NCBI GenBank assembly: GCA_034440575.1
Contig: JAOTOL010001064.1
Location: 1-64,000, forward strand
DNA: 64,000 nucleotides
Source of the DNA: Imbricaverruca yamaguchii
Taxonomy: Eukaryota; Arthropoda; Thecostraca; Neoverrucidae
Direction: 5' to 3'
Shown here piece after piece: positions 1 to 10,749 of this stretch. Numbering within the stretch: the stretch's first letter is position 1; every line of letters starts with the position of its first letter. Under the pieces are notes generated by a model. The model was not told where the DNA came from. It did not search any database and worked only from the letters and a program-made list of their open reading frames with translations. The position numbers were made by a program, and so were the translations under genes.

Positions 1-205
1 TCACTCAAGTATGATTTCAACTTTTCCCACATTATATTAGCATTTGAATTGGATAATTTTTCTTCTTCTTCCCATCCTATGGCATTTAAAGCCGCTCTCA
101 TGCAGTCAAAGTCTGCTCTGTTGAAATTAGGAACCTTTACCAAATTATCCTTAATATTTTCCACTACATGTGTCTTCAATCTAACTATGGTATGGCCACT
201 TCTTC
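1..205 (-). pseudogene. CR1-like LINE fragment (linker between endonuclease and RT)
   Basis: On the minus strand an uninterrupted frame from about position 200 down to 1 includes VPNFNRADFDCMRAALNAIG and, further on, IMWEKLKSYL. This N(F)NRADxxxxRxAL...W pattern is typical of the stretch between the endonuclease and reverse transcriptase domains of CR1/L2/Jockey-type non-LTR retrotransposons. The piece runs off the window start, and the RT that should follow lies outside. It abuts the R1 repeat beginning near 206. It is a fragment and not a working gene; the clade call is by motif resemblance only. Confidence 0.65.
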
Positions 206-760
206 CGAGAGTTTCTGAATGCGTTGCTGAATGGGATTCTGGTGCTACCTGATGAAATACATCATGGATAGAGGTCAGGTCACGCGGTGTGCTGGTTCTT
301 GTATTGATAGTGCGGGCATCATTGCTGAAATAGTTTACATTCAATGCTTCGTTTGGCACACACGTGGTACTCCAGTGGACCACTTTCCTTTCCTGAATTT
401 CATCAAACCTGACCTGAAGTCATATGCTGACCTTTCGGGTCACATGCTCGGATGTGCTGTTTTCTTTGTCGGTGGGCAATTATTCCTTGCTATTAACCAT
501 CAGATAAGTGTATTCAGGAAAATGTTATCCGGTACGCCGTGATTTTCCCGACGGGTATAATAATAAAATCGTCGTTGACCTGAGGTCAAATGGTGAACGT
601 GAAGGCGACATGCTTGCATGAGCTGCTCTCTTGTGTGATGGGAGATTATTTGGCGGTAATGCCCATCCAATTACTGTATTTAGGAAGGTATTATACGTTA
701 CCCCGTAGATGGCAATAGTGCACGGTCAAAGCAATGTTTTTTAGATTAAAAATACAATTA
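206..760 (+). repeat. Repeat R1, partial copy
   Basis: The segment from TTCTGAATGCGTTGCTGAAT to the region with TTGACCTGAGGTCAA matches, with scattered differences, the R1 copies at 4286-4620, 4870-5160, 9440-9750 and 10400-10680. A second degraded sub-unit follows at about 600-715. The inverted arm seen upstream in the full copies is absent here. No coding capacity is seen. Confidence 0.75.
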
Positions 761-764
761 AACC

Positions 765-1074
765 GAGTTCTTGCTGGGGTGGCTTTACGAAAAAAAAGGT
801 TTCATTGCTGAGCAGAGATTGTTGCGTGGACCCTGGCCCCACACCGGATCCATGAATTTCAGTTCAATAGCAGAATTTGGCCGAAAGTTTAAAGTTCCGT
901 CAATGCACCGACACGGCCGCCCGGTAACTCGTCCCCGGCCATATTGGGCCAGCTGCTAACTGACTCTCCCAGCCGGGGATTAAATGCAAGCTCGCGAAGC
1001 GACTCGAACCCCGTGTCACCAGGACAGGAGAGAGCAGAGCAGGCCAGCGCTCTAACCAACTGCGTTACCGGGGC
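765..1074 (-). mobile_element. tRNA-derived SINE (family A), full-length-looking copy
   Basis: Read on the minus strand, the element starts at 1074 with GCCCCGGTAACGCAGTTGG, a good pol III A box, followed by a B box GGGTTCGAGTC (plus coordinates 1002-1012). A tRNA-unrelated body and an A/T-rich 3' part follow, ending around 765-770. The same body is found on the plus strand at 9747-10065, which shows it is a mobile family. The tRNA-like head is too degraded to be a functional tRNA gene. Confidence 0.8.
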
Positions 1075-1679
1075 AGCAAAACTTTGTTGTGAACACAAGT
1101 CAAACTATGAGATTGTAGGTCTTACGCTTCGATGTGCTGCATCCATGAGCCATATCCGATGTCTTGGTGTTATTTCGTCGTCCCAAGAAAAATTTTCCGG
1201 AAATTATCTGGTATGCAAGAGCTCGGTGTATTTACAAACGTTGGGGCTATTGGCGAACGGTGATGAATCCGTGACATTAATGGGTGATTTTGATCGAGGT
1301 GGTTTATGTACGTGCTATGCAAACTATCACCTGCAAAAATCAAGCATATTCAATGTGTCACCATGATTGTATTCGGTACAACGTTAAAAAGATATACTGC
1401 AAGACTAAAACCAACGTTGGTGACCTACGGTTAAGCTATAGCATTGAAGGCCACGTAATTCGATGTGCTGTATCTTTGATGGATAGTTGACATCTAGGCG
1501 TTGCAATAATTCGGCAAGGTGGAACACTTCGAATTTTATGCGGTACTACGTTTTTGAACCGAATGACCTTTCTTGACCTTTGGAGGTCGAACTGCTCGTC
1601 CAACTGAATGATTATTGTTTGCCTTAATTCTGCAAGCGACAAAGATCGTGTCCTGAGAAAATGAACGAAATCGGGGAGT
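1075..1679. other. No gene; faint R1-like remnants
   Basis: No credible coding frame. Phrases around 1115-1150 and 1430-1480 (CGATGTGCTG in a GACCT/GGTCAC context) resemble the R1 segment CTCGGATGTGCTG, so this may be heavily decayed R1 material. Nothing else is seen. Confidence 0.4.
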
Positions 1680-2375
1680 ATGCGAATAGGGTGCTTAACC
1701 TGTCCCGACTCGGGGAGATCTTCAACCGCTTCCTTCAGGTTTTTCGCGAATAGCGGACGAACGGCGCGCGGCAGCGCGCCCAAATTTGGCATACCTTTTT
1801 TCGATCAATTTAGCACGACGTTTACAAATTTTGAAGTCAGGTCATCTAGGTTCAACGAGTTAGGCAAGGTCAAGTGAGGTCACCTCGAAAAACGTTCAAC
1901 CAGTCGTCACGCTTTAACGGATACAGATATTTTAATGAAACTTTCAGCGTTTGCTTATCTTTGTGGATGCAAAAAAACGTACGAGTGGAAGTTTTCATTT
2001 TTTCCGTTTTTGACTAATTATACATTTTGCGTATTTGCGAAATTGCAGTTCAAATAGAGGATTCTGGCTAAAGTAAGCATTTTTTATTAGTGCAAGTTGG
2101 CTTCCAACGTTTCTCGGTTTGCTCTACCCATGGAAAAAGGAAAATTGAAGAAAACTTGAAAACTCACAATTTTGAAATTTCAAATACAAAACAGTGGCCA
2201 AAAAATTAAAGCCCGGTCGATTTACTGTCCTTTTCTCATTCCAAGTAAATTCGGTTTTTCCCCATATCCCACAAAATGAACTCACCAGAGACAAAAACAT
2301 AATGTAAGTCGTGAATAGTCGTGAAAATCTAGCCCCCTGGTGACGTCACTTTTGGGGAAATTGTTTTCGGGGTGG
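1680..2375. repeat. Repeat R2, copy 1
   Basis: About 690 bp aligns end to end and in the same orientation with 52714-53400. Shared landmarks are GCGGACGAAC..GCGCGCGGCAGC, CCAAATTTGGCATACCTTTT, TTTAACGGATACAGATAT, AGAGGATTCTGGCTAAAGTA and GGTGACGTCACTTTTG. There is no reading frame and no recognised transposon motif. Both copies keep a block dense in AGGTCA half-sites (here 1848-1890), including CAAGGTCAAGTGAGGTCACC. Confidence 0.8.
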
Positions 2376-2494
2376 ACCCGGATAGGTTTAGACGGCGTGG
2401 GTGAAGTTATACGAATGCGAATGCGAATGCGTTGCTAACATCATTGACATGTTCCAGCCGAGCTAGAGCCTTGTCACTGAGTTCATATTATCTA

Positions 2495-2570
2495 TCAGCG
2501 GGTCTGACTAGGGTCAGACCGATGGACAGTCATTAATGACGGCAGCAGTTGTATTATTCGACTGTGTGTC
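2495..2570 (+). repeat. R1 5'-end fragment
   Basis: The text around GACCGATGGACAGTCATTAA and GGCAGC..TATTATT matches the beginnings of the R1 copies at about 3953 and 9100. Only about 70 bp is recognisable before the similarity stops. Confidence 0.5.
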
Positions 2571-2926
2571 GCTATGAACACATGGAACCAATCATTGATA
2601 TCACTGCTGAATCCAGATCGATTTGGTCACGCTGCTGGCAGGAATTAAGTGTGTGTAGGGGTTTATTTTGCAAATGCTACGACTCCGATAAATGCCAGTA
2701 CTCGACGGACGGCAAATGCCACGGATTATATGCAAAGCAGCCGAAGCAGTATGCCAGGCACCAGTCAATATGTGGGACCGTATAAGCTACAATACGCCGC
2801 AGTGGCACGAACACCAGAAACGGACCTCAACGCCACTGCGCCTACACCTTGACCAGCAGGATGCGCCATCAGGAAGGCCGGACGAACGAGGGCAAAGGCG
2901 GGCTATGGAGCTTCCAGACTAAATGC

Positions 2927-3054
2927 ACAGGGTCGGACACCGTACCGAGAGACAGGAAACGTGTCAACAACTGTGCTCCGTTGGCAGCCCACAGGGTCGG
3001 ACACCGTACCGAGAGACAGGAAACGTGTCAACAACTGCGCTCCGTTGGCAGCTC
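2927..3054. repeat. 64-bp tandem duplication
   Basis: Two nearly identical 64-bp units (2927-2990, 2991-3054) both begin ACAGGGTCGGACACCGTACC and differ at few bases. The duplication looks recent. No gene is seen around it. Confidence 0.85.
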
Positions 3055-3530
3055 ACACATTATTGGGCACAAGTCGTTACACGAATTATTTTGGTGGGGG
3101 ATGCACGTGCTTTTCATAAGTATGCTCAGCATTAGAAGGTGGAATCAACAATGGATGGGATACTGGCTCACCAAAATGTATATAAGCAACAGCATGGCCT
3201 TGTCACAGCGATTTTTGCGAATTACTCGATTTTCATATATGAGTGCAGCATATGTTTACTATTCCGCGCATTGCGCTTGAACTCGATCTTAATGAAACAT
3301 GTTTAGAGTAGAAGATCACGTTCCGAAACTAATATACCCAACCTTTGGCCAACGTGCACTGAAAACAATTCGCTTGAGTCGAAATTGTGTGAAACCCTTT
3401 CAAAAGCAAATCTCATGCCGACTATGGCGACCATAATTGAATCATAAATACCAAATCTCGAAGGAGCACGTGAATCATGAATTTGAAGCATATAATGGGA
3501 GGTAAGTAATATGGTTTTACTAAAGAGGAT
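3055..3530. other. No feature seen
   Basis: AT-leaning sequence without a convincing frame, repeat match or RNA signature. Confidence 0.4.
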
Positions 3531-3534
3531 AGAG

Positions 3535-3990
3535 ACTTAAGTGTGTTAGTTTGAAATGATAGGAAGGCAGAAAAATGTACCTCAGTTAGGAACAGGGCAA
3601 TCAGAATGCTCCGAATATATGAGTGTGATGTATAAGTGCAAGGAAGTCATGAAAAAAGCTATTCTTAGCCTAATTGCGGTTCCACTTGGAATATTCGGTA
3701 CAAGCATAGAGCCCCTACATATAACTTGATATAGATATGTTAGAACGAGTGTGGCGCAAAGCCACAGGTATATCAGTGGACTAGGTTACGTAGAATATTC
3801 AGAAAGGCTGAGGGCATTATATATGTACCAACTCAAGTACAAGATATTACGTAGTGATATGATTGAAATGTATCAAATCGTTAAACGGCTGGATCAGGTG
3901 AATCCGAATGATGTGCTTATATTTAGAGTATCACATACGGGTCATCAATACCGTTGGACAGTCATTAACGGCGGCAGCGGCATTATTGGA
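3535..3990 (+). pseudogene. CR1-like LINE fragment (RT C-terminal part)
   Basis: In shifting plus-strand frames the translation gives a degraded PLEYxxxxWSP-type motif (VPLGIFGTSIEPL), then YSERLRALYMYQLKYKILRS and DMIEMYQIVK. This is the classic 'YxxRLxxLxLxxLxxRRxRxDMIxxYKI' tail of CR1/L2 reverse transcriptase ORFs. A homologous piece lies at 11695-12080 and another, inverted, at 12380-12650. Stops and frameshifts show it is dead. Confidence 0.65.
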
Positions 3991-5205
3991 CTGCATTATT
4001 TGACAGAACTTTCGCAGGCATACACCTACATGCATCACCAAACGATATTTATATACGACGTACCATTTCGGTTTCAGAGGCGAAAAGGTCAGCAAGGTCA
4101 AATATGGGATACCGCATAACTTGCCGGAGAATAGAGAATTGCTTATTGGAATGATCCAAACACTTGTGTCACCGCCATTATGGCGGTATGCAGAACACCA
4201 AGTCAACTCGTCATCCGAGGTGGAAGGCGAAGGTACGGCTGCGAGGGCTTTGTCAAATTTTCGGACGAATCGGAAGATACTGATGAATAAGTTTCTGAAT
4301 GCGCTACTGAATGGGATTCCGGTGCTACCCGATGAAATGCGTCATCGATAGAGGTCAGGTCACGCGGTGTGCTGCATCGTGCATTGATAGTATCTGCATC
4401 AGTGTTGAGATAGTCTACATTCAATGCTTCGATTGGTCTACATGTGGTGGACCTGGATTTTTTAATTTTATCAAGCCTAAACCGAAAAACGAAAAATGCT
4501 GCCTTGGTCAATGGGCGATTATTCGGCGTTAATATCAACCCGATAAGTGTATTCAGGAAAATGTTATTCGATACACCGTGATTTTCTCATATGCGTAATG
4601 TTAAAGTCTTCGTTGATCTCAGGTCAAATGGTGACATCGAGTGACCAGTTGACTTGGTGCACTGCATGCGCCGTCATAGCGGTGACACAAGCGTTTGGAT
4701 CAGTGAATTCTCCGCACGTTATGCGGTACCCCAGATTTGACCTTGCCGACATTTTCGCCTCTGAAAGTGATTCGTCGAAGAAAAAATCGTTGTGTGACGC
4801 ATGTAGGGGTATGGCTGCGAAGGTTCTGCCAAATTTTCAGACGAATCGGATGATATTGGTTAATGAGGTTCTGAATGCGTTGCTGAATGGGATTCTGGTG
4901 CTAGCTAATGAAATGCATCACGGATAGAGGTCAGTCAGGCGGTGTGCTGCTTTTTGTATTGATAGTGCATGCATCAGTGTTGAGATAGTTTACATTCAAT
5001 GCTTCGATTGGCACACATGCGGTACCCCAATAGACCACTTTCATTTCATGAATTTCTTCAAACCTGACCTGAGGTCAAACGCTGACCTTACGGTCCACAT
5101 GCTCGGATGTGCTGGTTTCTTAGTCGGTGGTCGATTATCCCCTCTAAAAGTAAATCCTGGCACTCAAACCAATCCATTAGCTCAAATTCGAAGGGAGCTA
5201 TATAT
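3950..5205 (+). repeat. Repeat R1, complete-looking fold-back copy
   Basis: About 1.25 kb matching 9095-10749 collinearly. Internally, 3995-4210 is the approximate reverse complement of 4628-4840, giving arms of about 215 bp around a spacer of about 415 bp (4211-4627). Part of the spacer (GCTGCGAGGGCTTTGTCAAA..TTCTGAATGCG onward) is repeated directly after the second arm (4808-5160). It carries an AGGTCAGCAAGGTCA direct repeat with 3-bp spacing near 4088 and a TGACCTGAGGTCA palindrome near 5066. No protein is encoded; it looks like a foldback or MITE-like non-autonomous element. Confidence 0.75.
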
Positions 5206-6299
5206 CCCAGTTTCCACATGTTTCCGTGATAGTTTCCACAATCAGAGGCTACAAATCGAACTGTAATCAGGAAAAGGCCCGGAGTGGACAACGCGGTTTG
5301 GTACTAATCTTGATGCACCACTTTTTGACCTTCTGGCGAGACAAAGTTGTCCATGTTACGTTCGATTGCTATTTATCTTTAGAACCCAGTATGTATCATT
5401 GATTTGTGCGTTTCAGTCTCTTTGCTCTTCCCTCAAAAAGCTAAGTACAAATGTAACACTTTGACTCTCATTTGCTCGTGTGCGAATTAAAGAAGCTCCA
5501 TTCTGAAAGGTATTTTTATAATTGTTTCGAAGCAAATATGGTAGTATTTTAGATTCTGACATACATCGAGGGTTCCATTCTGCTCAAGTTCTGCTTACAG
5601 CAAGTGTTGACAAAATCGGATCCGTCAGTGTGTGCACGTGCATGAACGTAGACGTGGTACAAGACGTTGAACATGAATGTGAACGTTATGGCAAACAAGA
5701 ACAAAAATATTTATGCTTAGAAACGGGAGAGGTATCGTGGGGTCTCTACACAGGATATTATGTTGTATTCAAATATTATTTTTAATATGGGCCTCTTCGC
5801 GAAATAGTCGCTGAAATTCGGTGCATTTCATTACAAAATCGTGGCAGATCGGGCACCCTCCAAATCCGTTCGACCCCTTCCCTGATGCAATTCCTAGGTC
5901 CGCCACTGGGAGAGGGGCTGAGCTACCGAAAACCGAAAGTTGGCACCCCCACCAAACCCGGTGGCTAGATCCGCCAGTGGTTATGTTTGCGCCCAATTTG
6001 TAACCCAGAGACACAATCAAGAGAGGAGCAGGGTAAGTGTAGTTTGTACAGAAAAGGATCCATTTGGCATCGTGGATGGCTGCATGATATTTAATATTGG
6101 CAGGCTATTCTTGCTGTACCAACGATCGAACTTCAGGTTTGCCGCAAGACTGTGATGGAAATGGAAGCTATTGCGATGGTTTTATTGTATTTGTGTTCAT
6201 GGCGATATTTTTGTTTTTTAATTTCACTTCAGTACACCAACCTGTCCATTAGCCGAGTACCAATCTGTTCAATTTAAATGTGAAGGCTTCATAATAGCC
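5206..6299. other. No gene recognised
   Basis: Short open frames only, on both strands, without recognisable motifs. No tandem or dispersed repeat matching elsewhere in the window was found. Confidence 0.4.
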
Positions 6300-6720
6300 A
6301 CAAAGGCCCAGTGCCGTATCGAAGGGGGGTACTAAGCGGAATCCACTTCCCCACCCCCGAGAGGTTGTAGTTGCCTCCAAGTACCGCGCTGGGTTCCAGT
6401 AAATTTGCGCCAGGTGCCCTAAAAATCCTGCTGTGGGCGACATAAATCGCACCGAGGGCCCTACAGTTGCAATTGAGGCACCAAACGTCGAATAAAGGCC
6501 CCTGAAAATGACGCATGATGCCCAAAAAACACACCAAGGCCCTTAAAAATCACATCTTGGGGGCTCTAAAAGATCGGGCCAGAGTCCATAAAAATCACGA
6601 TTAGCCGGGAGTATCGAAAAGTCCGCCCGGGGACCCTGAAAGTTAAGCTAGGGCCACGGCAGACACTACTGGGGCCCAACAGTCTCATCGTGACCACCCA
6701 AAAAAATGAAACTAGAAAAT
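6300..6720. repeat. Degenerate tandem-like repeat
   Basis: A loose succession of GGGCCC(T/C)NAAAA-type phrases (for example AGGCCCCTGAAAATGACG, AAGGCCCTTAAAAATCAC, GGGACCCTGAAAGTTAAG) at irregular 35-60 bp spacing. A similar texture with GGGCCCCTAAAAT and CAAGGACCCC phrases occurs at 29.95-30.37 kb. It is probably an old minisatellite. Confidence 0.4.
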
Positions 6721-6814
6721 CTGGTTAAACAGATTGTTCAGATTCATAGTGATAGGCGCACGACATATGAAGGGATACTCAACATGGATTTCGATATTGC
6801 AGGTTATGTTTAAC

Positions 6815-7265
6815 TAACCTGTTGGAGGTCATGTAGTATGTTACTAAAGAAGTAGACAACCAAAGCAGGATGGATGTTGTGCACTTGGACTTTAGCAAAG
6901 CTTTTTGTAAAGTTCCGCCTAGAACGCTACTTCTTCAACTACAGCAAAATGGTATTGTTGGAAAAGTGATAGGTTAGATCGAAGCATGTTTGAGGGAAAG
7001 GGAACAAAGGGTAGTGTTAACTTGATGTCAGTCTGATTGGAAGTATGTTCTGAGTGGAGTACCGCAGGACTCTGTTAGACAAATTGAGTTGCGTGACAGT
7101 GAAGATACTGCAGGTCTTCAGGCAATGCTGTTCAGTAGAATAGGCTGCCTGCTGATGTTATGGGAATTCCTCGTTGAACGTATTTAAAAGTACGTTGGAC
7201 ACATTTCTTAGACAGGAACATCTTGATGTCTGTTCTAATTAGTTATGGGTGGAGTGATATTTATG
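6815..7265 (+). pseudogene. CR1-like LINE with internal deletion
   Basis: The frame reads MDVVHLDFSKAFCKVPPRTL (RT motif A region; the usual form is FLDFSKAFDxVPHxxL), then with stops LREREQRVVLT and VLSGVPQDS (motif B). At about 7080 it jumps straight to the C-terminal tail NRLPADVMGIP...LNVFKSTLDTFLRQEHL. The YADD core and thumb, several hundred residues in intact elements, are missing, so this copy is internally deleted as well as carrying stops. Confidence 0.65.
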
Positions 7266-7324
7266 CCAAGTGTCACAGCACAAACCCTTTTAAACAGGCA
7301 TGGATCAGTACGTTTGTCTGCTCG

Positions 7325-8570
7325 CATCAGTAGATTTGTATAGTGCCCTCCATTGCGTGTCTCATAGCCGACTCTTAACCAAATTAGAGTGGTACGGCAT
7401 CGACAGCTCTTGGTTTAGATCTTACCTTTCAAATCGCAGACAGGTAGTTAGGCCCGGATAGCTTGTATCCAACGTATCCTGTGGTGTTTCACAAGGAAGT
7501 TTGTGCGGTTCAATTTTGTTTTTGTTATACACAAATTATCTTCTCTCGCACATAGGTGATGCCTTTAAAGTCGTTGCTTACGCTGACGACACACAGGCGA
7601 TGTTGCCATCGAAATTGGAGGACATAATATATACAAAACGTCGTCTCGAATCGTGCTTGGAAACTATGAGCTCGTGGTACCGTGTAAATCTTTTCAAGCT
7701 CAACCCATCTAAAGCGCATTTGATTGATTTTTGGTTCTCGCCAGATGATCGCGCGGCTACCTAGCATCAGCCTCTCTGTTCTTGGATCGGATATTTCACG
7801 TGTCTCATCTATCAAGGACCTGGGTGTGACCATGGACGAATCGTTAACATTGAGTGAACAAATTGGCGATATTGCTAAGAAATGTAACCGCATTATCTTT
7901 CCTCTAGCCAAGGATGTTACGTTCTCTTACTGAAGAAACTCTATCTAAGTTAGTGCTTGCACTGGTCTTTCCCCATGTAATCTACTGTTGCTCAGTCTGG
8001 TCTTCTGCAAGTGACACCGAACGCGTGCGAATCCAAAAAGTCATAATGAGAGCGGCTGGGATCATAACTAGGACCTCTCGCTATGGCCATATATCGCATG
8101 TTATCGAGCGGTTTGGCTGGCCTAGCTTTCAACGCTTTGTCGACATTAGGGATTGCTCACTGGTTCATCTTGCAGTGCATCACTCGGGAGCACCTAAAAC
8201 CCTGCGTGATCTTGTGACATTGAGAAGTGATGTCAGCTCTCGTTCTACGCGATCAACACCGTTTTCAGTAGAGCGTCCACGCTTGAAAGCTTCTTTTGCG
8301 CAACGCTCTTTCATGTACCGTGCTGCAGTTCTTTAGAACAGTCTCCCCGAGGAAGTTAGGGCCGAGAATATGCGACGGGCTTTTAAGTTTAAGCTGAAGG
8401 AGGCGCTGAGAAGATCTGTACGTGAAAATGTTTGAGTATTGTATGCGTTTGTTTCTTAATGTTTCAGTAGTCTCCTGTCCCACCCTTTTTTTTTAGCGTT
8501 TTGAGATTTGATGCATAGTGTTTCTTGGTACCAAAACAAGGAATACAATACAGTACAATACAATGGATGC
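7325..8570 (+). pseudogene. CR1/Jockey-group LINE reverse transcriptase remnant with 3' end
   Basis: Starting at motif A (VDLYSALHCVSHSRLLTKLE) the translation continues through GVSQGSLCGSILFLLYTN (motif B), VVAYADDTQAM (motif C with the catalytic YADD at about 7577-7590), DLGVTMDESLTL, the PHVIYCCSVWSSA and HxxVIERFGWPSFQRF thumb and connection motifs, and an NSLPEEVRAENMRRAFKFKL C-terminus near 8440. One in-frame stop near 7459, frameshifts around 7750 and 7910 and a stop near 8335 make it non-functional; the 5' half is missing. A 3' run of AATACAATACAGTACAATAC (about 8540-8563) is the short tandem tail expected at a CR1/L2-type 3' terminus. Confidence 0.85.
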
Positions 8571-9094
8571 AGGTTGAAAATTATTCGTAAGGCATTGTTA
8601 GCAGGAACGGAATGGTGTGCTCTTCTTACTTCTTACGGTACATGTGAATGACTTCAACATTGCACTAACACGCATGGAGCAATTCTCCGGTTCAGGAATA
8701 TGGCCACATACAGCGGGCACGGATTGAAGTTCTCATGACGTATTTGCAAACATGCATTCCTGTTCTCAGCCAGTTTGGTCTGTTTGTGCTTGACAGAACG
8801 CCGCATATGGTGGTTAAGCATCGACCAGCCGTCCACTGGCTAGCCACCCTGTCGCACGAGAAGCTTCGGCGCGCTCAGCACCTAGCGTCCCTCGTCTGCC
8901 GGCATGACCTTTGGACCGACGCTACCGGCCGTCACAGGAAGGGTCGCGTCAGCCACCGAGACAGGCTCACAGGGGGAGACGGCGCCGTCCTTAGGACGGG
9001 CCGGTCGGCTTTGTCTGGCCGCCGCCCGGGAGGAGGATTAGCGGCCGTCAGCGTTCCACCCGTGCTAGAGCCCTGCCCCCATATTTTACATCCT
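8571..9094 (+). other. Unrecognised region with a 122-codon open frame
   Basis: A plus-strand frame at 8735-9103 is open for 122 codons, and its second half lies in a locally GC-rich patch (8820-9080). The composition (Arg/Gly-rich, HRKGRVSHRDRL..) looks like translated GC-rich DNA and no domain is recognised. R1 starts immediately after. I do not call a gene here. Confidence 0.2.
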
Positions 9095-9746
9095 CGGATC
9101 TGACCGGGGTAAGACCGATGAACAGTCATTATCGGCGGCAGCGGCATTATTCCACTGCATTATTTGACAAGACTTTCGCTGACATACCGTATATGCATCA
9201 ACGAACGATATTTTCATACGAATTACCATTTCGGTTTCAGAAGCGAATAGGTCAGCAAGGTCAAATATGAGGTACCGCACAACTTGCCAGATAATTTACT
9301 TTTTTTTGATGATTCAAACGCTTATACTACCGCCATGATGGCAGCATGCAGCACACCATGTTAACTGGTCATCCGAGGTCGTATTCGAAAGTACGGCTGC
9401 AAAGGCTTTGCCAAATTTGCAGACGAATCAGAGGATACTGATGAATAAGTTTCTGAATGCGTTACTGAACGGAATTCCGGTGCTACCTGATGAAGTGCGT
9501 CATCGATAGAGGTCAGGTCATGCGGTGTGCTGCATCTTGTATTGATAGTGCATGCATCAGTGTTGAGATAGTCCACATGGAATGCTTCGATTGGCTCATA
9601 TGTGGTACCCCGGTGGACCACTTTCATTTTCTGAATTTTATCAAACCTGAACCGAGGTCAAACCTTGACCTTGCAGGTCACATACTCGAATGTACTGCTT
9701 CCTTGCTCAATGAGCGATTATTCGGCGCTAATATCCACCCGATAAA
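9095..9746 (+). repeat. R1 copy 3, left part (upstream of SINE insertion)
   Basis: Collinear with 3953-4547, including the left fold-back arm (about 9155-9370) and the direct-repeat AGGTCAGCAAGGTCA near 9250. The copy stops at CACCCGATAA and resumes after the SINE at about 10066, which shows that the SINE inserted into a pre-existing R1. Confidence 0.8.
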
Positions 9747-10065
9747 TTGAGCGCTGGTCTGCACTGGTCTCCCCTGCCTTGGCAACACAGGGTTCGAGTC
9801 GCTTCTCTCGCTCGCATTTAGCCCCCGACAGGGAGTGTCAGTTGGCAGCTGACCCGATACGGCAGGGGTCGAGCTACCGGGCGGCCGTGTCGGTGCATTG
9901 AGGGCACGTTGAACTTTCGATAAAAATTCTGCCGTTGAACTGGAATTCATGAAACGGGTGGTGGGGCCAGGGTTCACGCAACAAGCTCTGTTTAGCAATA
10001 GAACTCTGATTCCTAAAGCCACCACAGCAACAACTCGGACGAAATTTATTTGAAAAAAGGAACAA
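9747..10065 (+). mobile_element. tRNA-derived SINE (family A), 5'-truncated, inserted in R1
   Basis: Begins GAGCGCTGGTCTGCACTGGT, so it lacks the first 15 or so bases including most of the A box. The B box GGGTTCGAGTC is at 9790-9800. The body (ACCGGGCGGCCGTGTCGGTG, GGGGCCAGGGTTCACGCAAC, AAGCCACCACAGCAACAACT) matches the inverse copy at 765-1074. It ends with an A-rich tail (GAAAAAAGGAACAAAAAAAT). Both flanks are R1 sequence that is contiguous in the 4.5-kb copy. Confidence 0.85.
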
Positions 10066-10749
10066 AAAAATTTATTCAGTAAAATGTTATTCGATACACC
10101 GTGAATTTCTCATATGCGTAATGCGAAAGTCTTCGTTGATCTCAGGTCAAATGGTGACATCGAGTGACCAGTTGACTTGGTGCACTGCATGCCGCCGTCA
10201 TAGCGGTGACACAAGCTTTTGGATCATTCCAATAAGTGATTTCTCCGCACGTTATGCGGTACCCCAGATTTGACCTTGCCGACATTTTCGCCTCTGAAAG
10301 CGAAGTGATTCGTCGAAGAAAAAATCGTTGTGTGATACATGTAGGGGTATGGCTGCGAAGGTTCTGCCAAATTATCAGACGAATCGGATGATATTGGTTA
10401 ATGAGTTTCTGAATGCGTTGCTAAATGTGATTCTGGTGCTAGCTAATGAAATGCATCACGGATAGAGGTCAGTCACGCGGTGTGCTGCTTTTTGTATTGA
10501 TAGTGCATGCATCAGTGTTGAGATAGTTTACATTCAATGCTTCGATTGGCACACATGCAGTACCCCAGTAGACCACTTTCATTTCCTGAATTTCATCAAA
10601 CTTGACCTGAGGTCAAAGTGACTGACCTTACGGGCTACATGCTCGGATGTGCTGGTTTCTTGGTCGGTGGGCGATTATCCCCTCTAAAAGTACATCCTGA
10701 CACTCAAACCAATCCATTACTCAAGTTCGAAGGGAACTATATATCCCAG
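10066..10749 (+). repeat. R1 copy 3, right part
   Basis: Collinear with 4557-5205, including the right fold-back arm (about 10150-10385) and the direct-repeat segment. It ends, like copy 2, at the ACTATATATCCCAG motif. A TGACCTGAGGTCA palindrome lies at about 10605. Confidence 0.8.
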
